Assembly (NCBI RefSeq): GCF_014353015.1
Contig: NZ_CP060704.1
Span: 4,489,001 to 4,553,000, forward strand
Source of the DNA: Chitinimonas koreensis
Lineage (GTDB): Bacteria > Pseudomonadota > Gammaproteobacteria > Burkholderiales > Chitinimonadaceae
Reading direction: 5' to 3'
DNA length: 64,000 bases
Shown in pieces: positions 8,568 through 16,480 of this stretch. The first letter of the stretch is position 1. Every line of letters begins with the position of its first letter. A program made the position numbers and the translations under genes. Under the pieces are notes generated by a model. That model was not told where the DNA came from and did not search any database. It was given only the letters and a program-made list of their open reading frames with translations.

Positions 8568-10480
8568 CACTGGCCCCGCATGAACAGTTTGTCGAGTTCG
8601 CCCATGGTCAGCCGGAACCAGGTCGGTCGGCCGTGATTGCACTGGCCCGAACGCTCGGTCGCCTCCATCTCGCGCAGCAAGGCGTTCATCTCGGGCAGCG
8701 TCAGGCTGCGGTTGGCGCGCACCGCGCCGTGGCAGGCCATGCTGGCCAGCAGCTCGTCGCGCCGCTCGGTCAGCACCCGGCTCATGCCGACCTCGCGGAT
8801 GTCGGCCAGCACCGCGCGCGCCAGCTCGATCGGATCGGCGTCGCGCAGCAGCATCGGGATCGCCCGCACCGCCAGCTGGTTCGGGCCCATCACCGCCATC
8901 TCGAAGCCGAGCCGCGCCAGCGTGTCGGCGTGCTCCTCGACGGTGGCGACGTCGAGCCGGTCGGCCGGGAAGGCCAGCGGGATCAGCAGCGGCTGGGTCG
9001 GCAGTTCGTCGGCGTCCAGCGCGGTCTTCAGCTTCTCGTACACCACGCGTTCGTGGGCGGCATGCATGTCGACCACGATCAGGCCTTCGCGCGCCTGGCT
9101 CAGCACGTAGACGCCGTGCAGCTGCGCCAGCGCGAAGCCGAGCGGCGGGAAGCCATCTTCATTGTCGCTGGGCAGGCGCTGCGGCGCTGCGGCACTCGCG
9201 GCCGCGAAACCCGTCGCGACGAAGTCGGCAGGTACTCGGCCCTGCCCATCGGCCACATTGCCGAGCGACGCACCACCGGCCGCGACAGGACGCTCGGCCT
9301 CGCGCGCGCCGGCGAACAGCGTGCTGTAGAAATCGCTGCCGCCGCGCTCGCGCACCGCGCCGAACGGCATCCGGGTCTGCTCGTAGCGCCAGGCCGGCGC
9401 GGTCGGCGCCGCCGGCGACGGCGCCGCGAACGGCTGCGCCGCGGCCGTACCGTCGGCGGGCGCTTCGCCCTCGGCAGCGGCCTGCGCGCCGGCGCGCGTC
9501 TCGGCCAGCGCCTTGTGCAGCGCATGGAACAGGAAGCGGTGGATGGCCTGCGACTCGCGGAAGCGCACCTCGGTCTTGGTCGGATGCACGTTGACGTCGA
9601 CCGACTCGGGCTCGAGCTCGATGAACAGCACGTAGAGCGGCTGGCGGTCGAGGTGCAGCACGTCGCGGTAGGCCTCGCGCACCGCGTGCAGCACCACCTT
9701 GTCGCGCACGAAGCGGCCGTTGACGAAGACGAACTGGGCATCGCGGCCGGCGCGCGACACCGTCGGCGAACCGGCGAAGCCGCTGAGCCTGAGGCTCGCC
9801 GCCGCCGCTTCGAGCGGCAGCATGCTGTCGGCGAACTCGTTGCCGAGCACCGCGCGCATGCGCTCGGCCGGCGACTCGGGCTTGAGCCGCCACTGCGCCT
9901 TGCCGTTGTGGATCAGGGTCAGGCCGAGGTCGGGCCGCGACAGCGCGATGCGCTTGAACACGTCGTCGCAATGGGCGTACTCGGTCGCCGGCGTCTTGAG
10001 GAAGCGGCGGCGGGCCGGCACGTTGAAGAACAGGTCGCGCACCTCGACCACGGTGCCGGCGGCCAGCGCGGCCGGCTCGGGCTCGTGGATGCTGCCGTTG
10101 TCGGCGCTCACGCGCCAGGCCTTGTCGCCATCGGCGGCGCGGCTGGTCAGCACCAGCTGCGACACCGAGGCGATGCTGGCCAGCCCTTCGCCGCGGAAGC
10201 CGAGGCTCCTCACGCGCTGCAGGTCTTCCAGGCTGGCGATCTTGCTGGTGGCGTGGCGGCTCAGCGCCAGCGCCAGATCCTCGCGGTCGATGCCGCCGCC
10301 GTCGTCGGTCACCCGGATCAGCTTGGTGCCGCCCTCGGCCAGCTCGACCGTCAGCGTCAGCGCGCCGGCGTCGAGGCTGTTCTCGAGCAGTTCCTTCAGC
10401 GCGGACGCGGGCCGCTCGACGACTTCGCCGGCGGCGATCTGGTTGACGAGATGGTCGGGCAAGGCGCGGATGCGGGACAT
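8567..10480 (-). CDS. mutL: DNA mismatch repair protein MutL (endonuclease-motif type)
   Basis: This 637-residue protein has the GHKL ATPase N-terminus: ENSLDAGA, DDGGGI and GFRGEGLASI. A proline/alanine-rich linker at about residues 340-400 leads to the C-terminal dimerisation domain. Near residue 471 it has DMHAAHERVVYEK, matching the DQHA-x2-E-x4-E endonuclease motif found in MutL of bacteria without MutH. The other C-terminal elements ACHGAVRAN and CNHGRPT are present. It therefore probably nicks the mismatched strand itself (established for the family, inferred here). It couples MutS recognition to strand removal. It lies downstream of amiC across a 299-base gap with a terminator, so it probably has its own promoter. 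Confidence 0.96.
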   Translation of the reverse strand: MSRIRALPDHLVNQIAAGEVVERPASALKELLENSLDAGALTLTVELAEGGTKLIRVTDDGGGIDREDLALALSRHATSKIASLEDLQRVRSLGFRGEGLASIASVSQLVLTSRAADGDKAWRVSADNGSIHEPEPAALAAGTVVEVRDLFFNVPARRRFLKTPATEYAHCDDVFKRIALSRPDLGLTLIHNGKAQWRLKPESPAERMRAVLGNEFADSMLPLEAAAASLRLSGFAGSPTVSRAGRDAQFVFVNGRFVRDKVVLHAVREAYRDVLHLDRQPLYVLFIELEPESVDVNVHPTKTEVRFRESQAIHRFLFHALHKALAETRAGAQAAAEGEAPADGTAAAQPFAAPSPAAPTAPAWRYEQTRMPFGAVRERGGSDFYSTLFAGAREAERPVAAGGASLGNVADGQGRVPADFVATGFAAASAAAPQRLPSDNEDGFPPLGFALAQLHGVYVLSQAREGLIVVDMHAAHERVVYEKLKTALDADELPTQPLLIPLAFPADRLDVATVEEHADTLARLGFEMAVMGPNQLAVRAIPMLLRDADPIELARAVLADIREVGMSRVLTERRDELLASMACHGAVRANRSLTLPEMNALLREMEATERSGQCNHGRPTWFRLTMGELDKLFMRGQ

Positions 10481-10622
10481 GGCGTGGGGGGGTGCAGCGG
10501 GGAAGGCGCCAGTATACCAGCGCGCCCGGATGCCCCTGATCCACTGGATAGGTCTACTACATGGAATACCGGTAACGCAGCCTGGATAGAGGAGGAAGCG
10601 GCTCCCGCAGGTTCATCGGCTC

Positions 10623-10738
10623 ACTGACGAGCGCTAGCGAGGCCCCCTCGCGGCGGCGAGGGCGGGGGAGTCGGGTTGGATCAGGGCTCGCCGTGGTTCG
10701 AGCGTTCACCAAGAGAAAACGCCCGGCTTTGCCGGGCG
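10623..10738 (-). repeat. 3'-end repeat family R1, copy after amiC
   Basis: One of six copies in the window. On the plus strand it runs from ACGAGCGCTAGCGAGG, through GCGGCGAGGGCGGGGGAG, to the hairpin CGCCCGGC-TTT-GCCGGGCG at 10720-10738. The hairpin end lies 41 bases past the amiC stop. It fills most of the 299-base gap between mutL and amiC. Confidence 0.75.
10711..10738 (-). terminator. Rho-independent terminator of amiC
   Basis: Read on the minus strand, the stem CGCCCGGC/GCCGGGCG with an AAA loop is followed by GTTTTC. It lies 41 bases past the amiC stop and is the hairpin part of the R1 repeat. Confidence 0.7.
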
Positions 10739-10779
10739 CTGCGCAGACGGTCGATCAAAACACAAGGTGGAGCAAATCC

Positions 10780-12069
10780 CTAGGCGAGCTTGCTGCGGGC
10801 CAGCGGCGGATTCTTGGCCAGGTAGCGGCGGATGCCCTTGAGCAGCGTCTCGGCCATCTTGTCCTGGTAGCCGTCGTCGGCCAGCTTCTTCTCCTCTTCC
10901 GGATTGGAGATGAAGGCCGTCTCGACCAGGATCGACGGGATGTCGGGCGACTTCAGCACGGCGAAGCCGGCCTGCTCGACCTGGCCCTTGTGCAGCCGGT
11001 TGATCTCGCCGAGCTCGGTCAGCATCACCCGGCCGAACTTGAGGCTGTCGTTGATGGTGGCGGTCTGGGTCAGGTCGAACAGCGTGTGGGCCAGGTAGGG
11101 GTCCTTCACGTCCAGCCGCACGCCGCCGATCAGGTCCGACTCGTTCTGGGTCTTGGCCAGCCACTTGGCCGCGGTGCTGGTGGCGCCGCCTTCCGACAAG
11201 GCGAACACCGACGAGCCGCGCGCATCGGGCTTGACGAAGGCGTCGGCGTGGATCGACATGAACAGGTCGGCGTTGACCTTGCGCGCCTTCACCACGCGCT
11301 GGCCCAGCGGCACGAAGAAGTCGTCGTCGCGCGTCAGCACCGCGCGCATATTGGGCTGGCGGTCGATCAGCGCCTTGAGCTTCTTGCCGATCGCCAGCGT
11401 CACCGTCTTCTCGTAGGTGCCGCCCTTGCCGACCGCGCCCGGGTCCTCGCCGCCGTGGCCGGGGTCGATCACGATGGTGACCAGCCGGCTGACGTCGATC
11501 TTGTCGCGCCCGATCGGCTTGCCCTCGTCGAAGGCGGGCTGCTCGGGCCTGGGCGGCGGGGCCGGCTGCGGCGCGGCCAGCGCCTTGTCCTCGTCCAAGA
11601 GGCCCAGCAGCGGATCCTCCGGCTTGGCCGGGTAGAGGTCGATCACCAGCCGGTGCTGGTATTCGCCGAACGGCTCGAGCGTGAACACCTGCGGCTTCAC
11701 CTCGGTCTTGAGGTCCAGCACCACCCGCACCGTGCCGGGCTTGTAGCGGCCGGCGCGCAGCGTCTTGACGTAGGGGTCCTCGGTGCCGATGCGGCCGCCG
11801 ATGCGGGCCAGCTCGTCGCCCCAGTCGGCGCCGTCGAGGTCGACCACCAGCCGCGCCGGATCGGGCACCAGGAACTGGTTGAACTTGAGCGGCGCGCTCG
11901 ATTCGACGGTGATGCGGGTATAGGCCTTGGCCGGCCAGACGCGCACGGCCACCACGGCACTGCCGGCGAGGACGCGCGGCGCGACGCCGAGCAGCAGCGT
12001 CGCCACCGCGCCGCGCAACATCAGCCGGCGGGACGGGTCGTGCCGAAAGCGGTCAGGGATGCGAGACAT
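10780..12069 (-). CDS. amiC: N-acetylmuramoyl-L-alanine amidase with AMIN domain and Tat signal
   Basis: This 429-residue periplasmic zinc amidase cleaves the amide bond between MurNAc and L-Ala and splits septal peptidoglycan during cell separation. I chose the ATG at 12069 because it gives a short N-terminus with a twin-arginine signal (SRRLMLRGAVATLLLG), as in E. coli AmiA and AmiC. An AMIN domain follows at about residues 38-140, with a proline-rich linker near 170-190. The Amidase_3 domain contains IDPGHGGEDPGAVG (zinc ligand His, then Glu), SIHADAF (His) and ETAFISNPEEE (catalytic Glu). Its start overlaps the end of tsaE by 49 bases, so the two are probably co-translated. The position matches amiB of E. 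coli, but the Tat signal makes it AmiC-like. Confidence 0.94.
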   Translation of the reverse strand: MSRIPDRFRHDPSRRLMLRGAVATLLLGVAPRVLAGSAVVAVRVWPAKAYTRITVESSAPLKFNQFLVPDPARLVVDLDGADWGDELARIGGRIGTEDPYVKTLRAGRYKPGTVRVVLDLKTEVKPQVFTLEPFGEYQHRLVIDLYPAKPEDPLLGLLDEDKALAAPQPAPPPRPEQPAFDEGKPIGRDKIDVSRLVTIVIDPGHGGEDPGAVGKGGTYEKTVTLAIGKKLKALIDRQPNMRAVLTRDDDFFVPLGQRVVKARKVNADLFMSIHADAFVKPDARGSSVFALSEGGATSTAAKWLAKTQNESDLIGGVRLDVKDPYLAHTLFDLTQTATINDSLKFGRVMLTELGEINRLHKGQVEQAGFAVLKSPDIPSILVETAFISNPEEEKKLADDGYQDKMAETLLKGIRRYLAKNPPLARSKLA

Positions 12070-12518
12070 GTGATTCCGAAAGCGGTGCTTGCGATCAGCT
12101 CGAGGCGGCGGCCTTCGCCTTGCGGCGACAGGCGGATGGTCCAGTCGGGCGACGGCAGCAGGCCTGCCGCCTTGTCCGGCCATTCGACCAGGCAGACGCT
12201 GGCCGGGTTGAACAACTCCCGGAAGCCGGCATCCTCCCATTCGAGCGGATCTGCAAATCTATATAAATCAAAGTGATGGAATTCTAAGTTAGAAACTACG
12301 TAAGGTTCAACCAGCGTATAGGTCGGGCTCTTCACCCGGCCTTTGAAACCGAGCCCGCGCAACATGCCGCGGGTGAGCGTGGTCTTGCCCGCGCCGAGGT
12401 CGCCCTCGAGCCAGACCGACAGGCCGCCGCGCAGCCCGGCCGACAGCGTCTCGCCGAGCGCCAGCGTGGCCGCCTCGTCGGGCAGCCAGGCGCTCAGGGT
12501 ATGATTCGCAGCATGCAT
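12021..12518 (-). CDS. tsaE: tRNA threonylcarbamoyladenosine biosynthesis ATPase TsaE
   Basis: This 165-residue protein is the ATPase that with TsaB and TsaD makes the t6A37 modification of tRNAs reading ANN codons. The P-loop GDLGAGKTT is at about residue 40, followed by KSPTYTLVEPY, FDLYRFADP and CLVEWPDKA, all diagnostic. The frame stays open far upstream through queG, but the ATG at 12518 gives the family-standard N-terminus. That ATG lies in the self-complementary hexamer ATGCAT, where queG can also start on the other strand. The 3' end overlaps amiC. Confidence 0.95.
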   Translation of the reverse strand: MHAANHTLSAWLPDEAATLALGETLSAGLRGGLSVWLEGDLGAGKTTLTRGMLRGLGFKGRVKSPTYTLVEPYVVSNLEFHHFDLYRFADPLEWEDAGFRELFNPASVCLVEWPDKAAGLLPSPDWTIRLSPQGEGRRLELIASTAFGITCLASLTAFGTTRPAG

Positions 12519-13598
12519 GAACCGGATATATCCATCGCTGAAAGGGATTGGTCCGCGCTGGCCGCCCGCATCAAGCGGTGGGCGCGCGAACTGGGATTCG
12601 ACGCGGCGCAGATCGGCGATGCCGACCTCGGCGCCGCCGCCGAGACGGGCCTCGCAGCCTGGCTCGAGGCCGGCCACCACGGCGAGATGGATTATATGGC
12701 CGCCCACGGCGCCAAGCGCGCGCGGCCGGCCGAGCTGGTGCCCGGCACGCGGCGGGTGATCTCGCTGCGCATGAACTACCGGCCGCCGGCCGCCAAGCCG
12801 AGCGAGGCGGTGCTGGCCGACGGCGAGGCCGCCTTCGTCTCGCGCTACGCGCTGGGCCGCGATTATCACAAGGTCCTGCGCAATCGCATACAGAAACTGG
12901 CCGAGCGGATCGAGGCCGAGATCGGCGCGCACGGCTACCGCGCCTTCGTCGATTCGGCGCCGGTGCTCGAGGTCGAGGCCGCCGCGCGCGCCGGGCTCGG
13001 CTGGCGCGGCAAGCACACGCTGCTGCTGAGCCGCGAGCACGGCTCCTTCTTCTTCCTCGGCGAGCTGTTCACCGACCTGCCGCTGCCGATCGACCCGCCC
13101 CTGCCGCAGGAGCACTGCGGCCGCTGCACGCGCTGCATCGACGTCTGCCCGACCCAGGCGATCGTGGCGCCCTACCGCGTCGACGCGCGGCGCTGCGTGT
13201 CCTACCTGACCATCGAACTGAAGGGTGCGATCCCAGAAGAGTTGCGGCCGCTGATCGGCAACCGCGTCTACGGCTGCGACGACTGCCAGCTGACCTGCCC
13301 GTGGAACCGCTTCGCGGTCGACAGCGCCGAGGCCGATTTCGCGGTGCGCAACGGGCTCGACGACGTCAGCCTGGCCGAGCTGTTCGGCTGGGACGAGGCG
13401 GCGTTCAAGACCCGGCTGGCCGGCACGGCGATCTTCCGCATCGGCCACGAGCGCTGGCTGCGCAACCTGGCGGTCGGCCTCGGCAACGCGCCGACCACGC
13501 CGGCCGTGGTGGCCGCACTGCAGTCGCGCCGCGACGACGCGTCGGCGCTGGTGCGCGAGCATGTGGCTTGGGCGCTGGAACGGCATGGGCAGACCTGA
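12513..13598 (+). CDS. queG: Epoxyqueuosine reductase QueG
   Basis: This protein of about 361 residues reduces epoxyqueuosine in tRNA to queuosine, using cobalamin and two [4Fe-4S] clusters. Ferredoxin-type cysteine motifs are visible: CGRCTRCIDVCP near residue 208 and GCDDCQLTCPWNR near residue 255. A HEAT-like C-terminus ends ALVREHVAWALERHGQT. I take the ATG at 12513; an in-frame ATG at 12501 would add four residues. Neither has a strong ribosome site, and either overlaps the tsaE start. Divergent queG and tsaE-amiB-mutL-miaA is the same arrangement as in E. coli, without nnr. Confidence 0.95.
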   Translation: MHEPDISIAERDWSALAARIKRWARELGFDAAQIGDADLGAAAETGLAAWLEAGHHGEMDYMAAHGAKRARPAELVPGTRRVISLRMNYRPPAAKPSEAVLADGEAAFVSRYALGRDYHKVLRNRIQKLAERIEAEIGAHGYRAFVDSAPVLEVEAAARAGLGWRGKHTLLLSREHGSFFFLGELFTDLPLPIDPPLPQEHCGRCTRCIDVCPTQAIVAPYRVDARRCVSYLTIELKGAIPEELRPLIGNRVYGCDDCQLTCPWNRFAVDSAEADFAVRNGLDDVSLAELFGWDEAAFKTRLAGTAIFRIGHERWLRNLAVGLGNAPTTPAVVAALQSRRDDASALVREHVAWALERHGQT

Positions 13599-13663
13599 GT
13601 GCTCGGTTCGCACGGATGAGCGCGCAGATACGTTGCTGGCCGCAAGTTCGTCGCGCGAACGAG

Positions 13664-13731
13664 ATAGGTCGGGTTTGATACCCGACAGCGATCTTGACGG
13701 CAGCGCCGGCGGGCATAAAGCCCGACCTACA
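13664..13731. repeat. Repeat family R2 (GGTCGGG palindrome), copy 1
   Basis: Two short palindromes, AGGTCGGGTTTGATACCCGAC and its relative near GGGCATAAAGCCCGACCTAC, lie head to head. Related copies are at 30114-30280, 40469-40571 and 46741-46883. It lies between queG and the response regulator gene. Confidence 0.7.
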
Positions 13732-13750
13732 GGGATGTCTCCGCAGAACG

Positions 13751-13812
13751 GTTTCAGCCGCGAATCGACGGCGGGCGCGATGCCGGGCATGCGCGGCTGA
13801 AGCCGCTCCTAC
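13751..13812. repeat. Repeat family R3 (GCGGCTTCAGCCGC), copy 1
   Basis: An inverted pair of the unit TTCAGCCGCGAAT, the second arm ending GCGGCTGAAGCCGCTCCTAC. Other copies lie at 25396-25458, 40586-40654 and, as a single arm, 42919-42944. It ends about 50 bases before the response regulator start. Confidence 0.72.
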
Positions 13813-13862
13813 AGGCGTGACGCGCTAAGATTCGTGCCCCTTCATTCATTTTCCCGGCCGCC

Positions 13863-14471
13863 ATGTCCCGCATCCGCATCGTCCTCGCCGAAGACCAGGC
13901 CCTCGTGCGCGGCGCGCTGGCCGCGCTGCTGCGGCTCGAGGGCGATCTGGACGTGGTCGGCGAGGCCGGCGACGGCCGCGCCGCGCTCGAGCGGATCGAG
14001 CAGCTGCGGCCCGACGTGCTGCTGACCGATATCGAGATGCCGCTGCTGACCGGGCTCGACGTCGCCCGCACGGTGAAGGAGCGCGGCTGGCCGACGCGGG
14101 TGGTGATCGTGACCACCTTCGGCCGCGCCGGCTACCTGCGCCGCGCGCTCGAGGCCGGCGTGGCCGGCTATTTGCTCAAGGACGCGCCGAGCGAACAGCT
14201 GGCCGCCGCGATCCGCCGGGTGGCGGCCGGCGGCCGCGCGATCGACCCGGAGCTGGCGATGGCCGGCTGGGACGGCGACGACCCGCTGACCGAGCGCGAG
14301 CGCCAGGTGCTGCGGCTGGCCGGCGAAGGCCGCAGCTCGGCCGAGATCGCCGAGCTGATCCACCTGAGCGAGGGCACGGTGCGCAACAAGCTGTCCGAGG
14401 CGATCGGCAAGCTCGGCGCGGCGAACCGGGTGGAGGCGGCGCGGATCGCGCGGGACAAGGGGTGGCTGTGA
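13863..14471 (+). CDS. NarL/DesR-type response regulator (orphan)
   Basis: This 202-residue protein has a receiver domain with the acidic pair E10-D11, the phospho-acceptor D56 in LLTDIEMP, and a conserved lysine in YLLKDAPSEQ. The C-terminal LuxR-type helix-turn-helix is LTERERQVLRLAGEG...SAEIAELIHLSEGTVRN. It resembles DesR, which controls a fatty acid desaturase together with the kinase DesK. No histidine kinase gene is adjacent: queG lies upstream and siaD is convergent downstream. The partner kinase is therefore elsewhere, and the target is unknown. Confidence 0.9.
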   Translation: MSRIRIVLAEDQALVRGALAALLRLEGDLDVVGEAGDGRAALERIEQLRPDVLLTDIEMPLLTGLDVARTVKERGWPTRVVIVTTFGRAGYLRRALEAGVAGYLLKDAPSEQLAAAIRRVAAGGRAIDPELAMAGWDGDDPLTERERQVLRLAGEGRSSAEIAELIHLSEGTVRNKLSEAIGKLGAANRVEAARIARDKGWL

Positions 14472-14480
14472 GAGAAGCGG

Positions 14481-14679
14481 TGAAATGTGAAACGTGAAAC
14501 GTGGACCCCATCCCCTCCCCAACCCTCCCCTTGAAGGGGAGGGAGCTGCATTGCGACACGTCTGACGATCACCGGTGATCGAGCCTTGCGCGCCCTGCTC
14601 CTCCCCTTCAAGGGGGAGGCTGGGAGGGGGTGGGGTCCACGTTTCACGTTTCACGTCTCACGTTTCACTTTTCACGTGA
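14481..14679. repeat. Long inverted repeat family R4, copy 1
   Basis: Arms of about 60-70 bases surround an inner segment. Each arm carries tandem GTGAAAC-type heptamers, then CCCCATCCC and a CCTCCCCTTGAAGGGGAGG hairpin. It sits between the convergent ends of the response regulator and siaD and could act as a two-way terminator. Related copies are at 18581-18770 and 62886-63100. Confidence 0.8.
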
Positions 14680-14697
14680 GCCACACCGCGGCGAACC

Positions 14698-15483
14698 TCA
14701 CACCACGATCAGCCGATCCCGCCCGTTCCGCTTCGCCCGCAGCAAGGCCGCGTCGGCGCGGTTGACCGTGTCGGAGAAGCTCTCGCCGGCATGGAACTTG
14801 GTCAGGCCGGCGCTGGCGGTGATCGACACCACCTCGGTGCCGATCCGCACCGACAGCGAGCGGATGCCGTCACGCACCCGGTCCAGCACCATCTGCGCGG
14901 CGGGCAGGCCGGTGTCGGGCAGGATGATCAGGAATTCCTCGCCGCCCCAGCGGCCGCACACGTCGTATTCGCGCAGCTCGGCCTGCATCGCGCGGCCGAT
15001 CTCGATCAGCACGCGGTCGCCGGTCTCGTGGCCATGGGTGTCGTTGATCTGCTTGAAATGGTCGACGTCGAGCATCGCCAGCGCATACAGCTGGCCATTG
15101 CGGTTGGCGCGCTCGGTCTCTTCCTTCAGCCGGTCCATCAGCAAGCGCCGGTTGACCAGGCCGGTGAGCGTGTCGCGCGTCGACGCTTCCTTCAGGGCCA
15201 GGTTCAGGTCGCGCATCATCTGCTGGTAGCGGTCGGAGATGCGGGCGATCTTCTCGAGCTGGCGCAGCTGCTTGTTGTAGCGCTCGGTCAGCGACAGCTC
15301 CTTCTCGCGCGCCAGCGTCTGGAAGCCGTCCGAGATGCGCGAGATGCGCTCGAGCCGCGTCAGCTGGTCGCGGCTCTGGTGCCACAGCCGCGCCAGCGCC
15401 TCGCGCAGCGGGTGGTCGCGATACTGCTCGTCGTCCAGCAACGCCTCGATCAGCTCGTCGAGGCGGCGGTCTTCCCGGGTCAT
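14698..15483 (-). CDS. siaD: Diguanylate cyclase SiaD
   Basis: This 261-residue protein makes cyclic di-GMP from two GTP. A coiled-coil N-terminal half (about residues 25-95) precedes a GGDEF domain with the active-site motif GGEEF in RWGGEEFLIIL. A product-inhibition I-site is present: REYD lies exactly five residues before GGEEF, the canonical RxxD spacing. In Pseudomonas aeruginosa, SiaD is active only when bound by unphosphorylated SiaC. The ATG at 15483 overlaps the siaC stop as ATGA. It is the last gene of the operon and faces the response regulator across repeat R4. Confidence 0.93.
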   Translation of the reverse strand: MTREDRRLDELIEALLDDEQYRDHPLREALARLWHQSRDQLTRLERISRISDGFQTLAREKELSLTERYNKQLRQLEKIARISDRYQQMMRDLNLALKEASTRDTLTGLVNRRLLMDRLKEETERANRNGQLYALAMLDVDHFKQINDTHGHETGDRVLIEIGRAMQAELREYDVCGRWGGEEFLIILPDTGLPAAQMVLDRVRDGIRSLSVRIGTEVVSITASAGLTKFHAGESFSDTVNRADAALLRAKRNGRDRLIVV

Positions 15484-15866
15484 GGCGAATTGCCGTAGGG
15501 CAGGATGGCGAACGGAAACGTGCAGTCCTCCTTGAACTCGCCGGCCAGGTCGGCCACCCGCTCGTTGCGGTGATCGTAGTGCCAGGCGACCGAGACGTTG
15601 CGGCCGCCGGCCCAGGCCTCTTCGAGCATATCGAATACGTCCATCATCGCCTTGATGCTGCTGGTGTTGAGGTACATCAGCCGCAATTCGAGCGCGAGCG
15701 CGCGCTCCGGCTCGGCCAGGAAGCGCTCGACCCAGCCCAGCATCGGGCCGAACAGCTCGAACGAGTTCTCGGGATAGGAGTCGCCCGAGATCGACAGCAC
15801 GCCGCGCTCCCAATCGCCATCGATGACGGGAGTGGACTGGCTGCCTGGAATATGAAGATCGCTCAT
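15480..15866 (-). CDS. siaC: SiaC, phosphorylation-switched activator of the diguanylate cyclase
   Basis: This 128-residue protein belongs to the SiaC/DUF1987 family. The residue phosphorylated in P. aeruginosa SiaC is Thr68; here position 68 is also threonine, in LMYLNTSSIKAMMD. Unphosphorylated SiaC binds and activates SiaD, while the kinase SiaB and phosphatase SiaA set its state (known for the family). Short spacing to siaB and an ATGA overlap with siaD support co-translation. The ATG at 15866 gives the standard length. Confidence 0.94.
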   Translation of the reverse strand: MSDLHIPGSQSTPVIDGDWERGVLSISGDSYPENSFELFGPMLGWVERFLAEPERALALELRLMYLNTSSIKAMMDVFDMLEEAWAGGRNVSVAWHYDHRNERVADLAGEFKEDCTFPFAILPYGNSP

Positions 15867-15897
15867 GTCGGTACGGTCGCTGGAATCCGGGTGAAGT

Positions 15898-16440
15898 TCA
15901 AATGACGGCGCGCAGGCTGAAGAAGGCGCGCCCGTCGGGGTGCTCGGCCAGGCTGGCGGACAGGGGGGCGCCGGCCTTGCGGGCGATGTCGATCAGGCCC
16001 AGGCCGGCGCCGCTGGCGACGCCGTCCTCGCGTGGCTTGCGCAGCTGCTCCTTGTAGCGCGCCTTGAGCTGGGCCTTGTCGAGCCCGGCCAGCTCCTGCA
16101 CGCGGGCCAGCAGCGCCTGGCCGTCGGCGACCTCGACCAGATTGCCGGCCGAGACCACGTAGCGGCCGGCGTCGTCGCGCGCGATCACCACGGTGGCCGA
16201 GGCGGTCTGCTCGTCGTAGCCATGGCTGATCGCGTAGTGGCGGATGTTCTGGCTCATCTCGATATAGACCCCGAACACGTCCATCGCTGCCGAGGGTTGG
16301 GCCTGGTCGGCCTGCAGGTAATTCTTCAGCGCATTGCCGATCTCCTCGATCAGGCTGCGCGAAATCGGTCCGTTGAAGCACAGCAGCATGTGCTGGCGGT
16401 TGAAGTATTCCCGCAGTTGGTACAGGTCGGAGGTGTCCAT
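15898..16440 (-). CDS. siaB: SiaB family protein kinase
   Basis: This 180-residue protein has a GHKL-type ATPase fold with an N-box-like motif EMSQNIRHYA and a glycine-rich stretch GAGLGLIDIARK. In P. aeruginosa SiaB phosphorylates SiaC on Thr68, which releases SiaD and lowers cyclic di-GMP. The ATG at 16440 gives MDTSDLYQLREYF; the frame continues further upstream across siaA but only as an antisense-like shadow. It lies 40 bases after siaA and 31 bases before siaC, in operon order siaABCD. Confidence 0.92.
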   Translation of the reverse strand: MDTSDLYQLREYFNRQHMLLCFNGPISRSLIEEIGNALKNYLQADQAQPSAAMDVFGVYIEMSQNIRHYAISHGYDEQTASATVVIARDDAGRYVVSAGNLVEVADGQALLARVQELAGLDKAQLKARYKEQLRKPREDGVASGAGLGLIDIARKAGAPLSASLAEHPDGRAFFSLRAVI

Positions 16441-16480
16441 CGCGCGTCCTGTGGTTCGAAATCGTTGATCGCCGCCGGCC

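Noticed and set aside
14481..14679. Possible CRISPR array or mobile element from the tandem GTGAAAC units
   Set aside because: The units are 7 bases, without spacers, and form arms of one inverted repeat. No cas genes or transposase are near.
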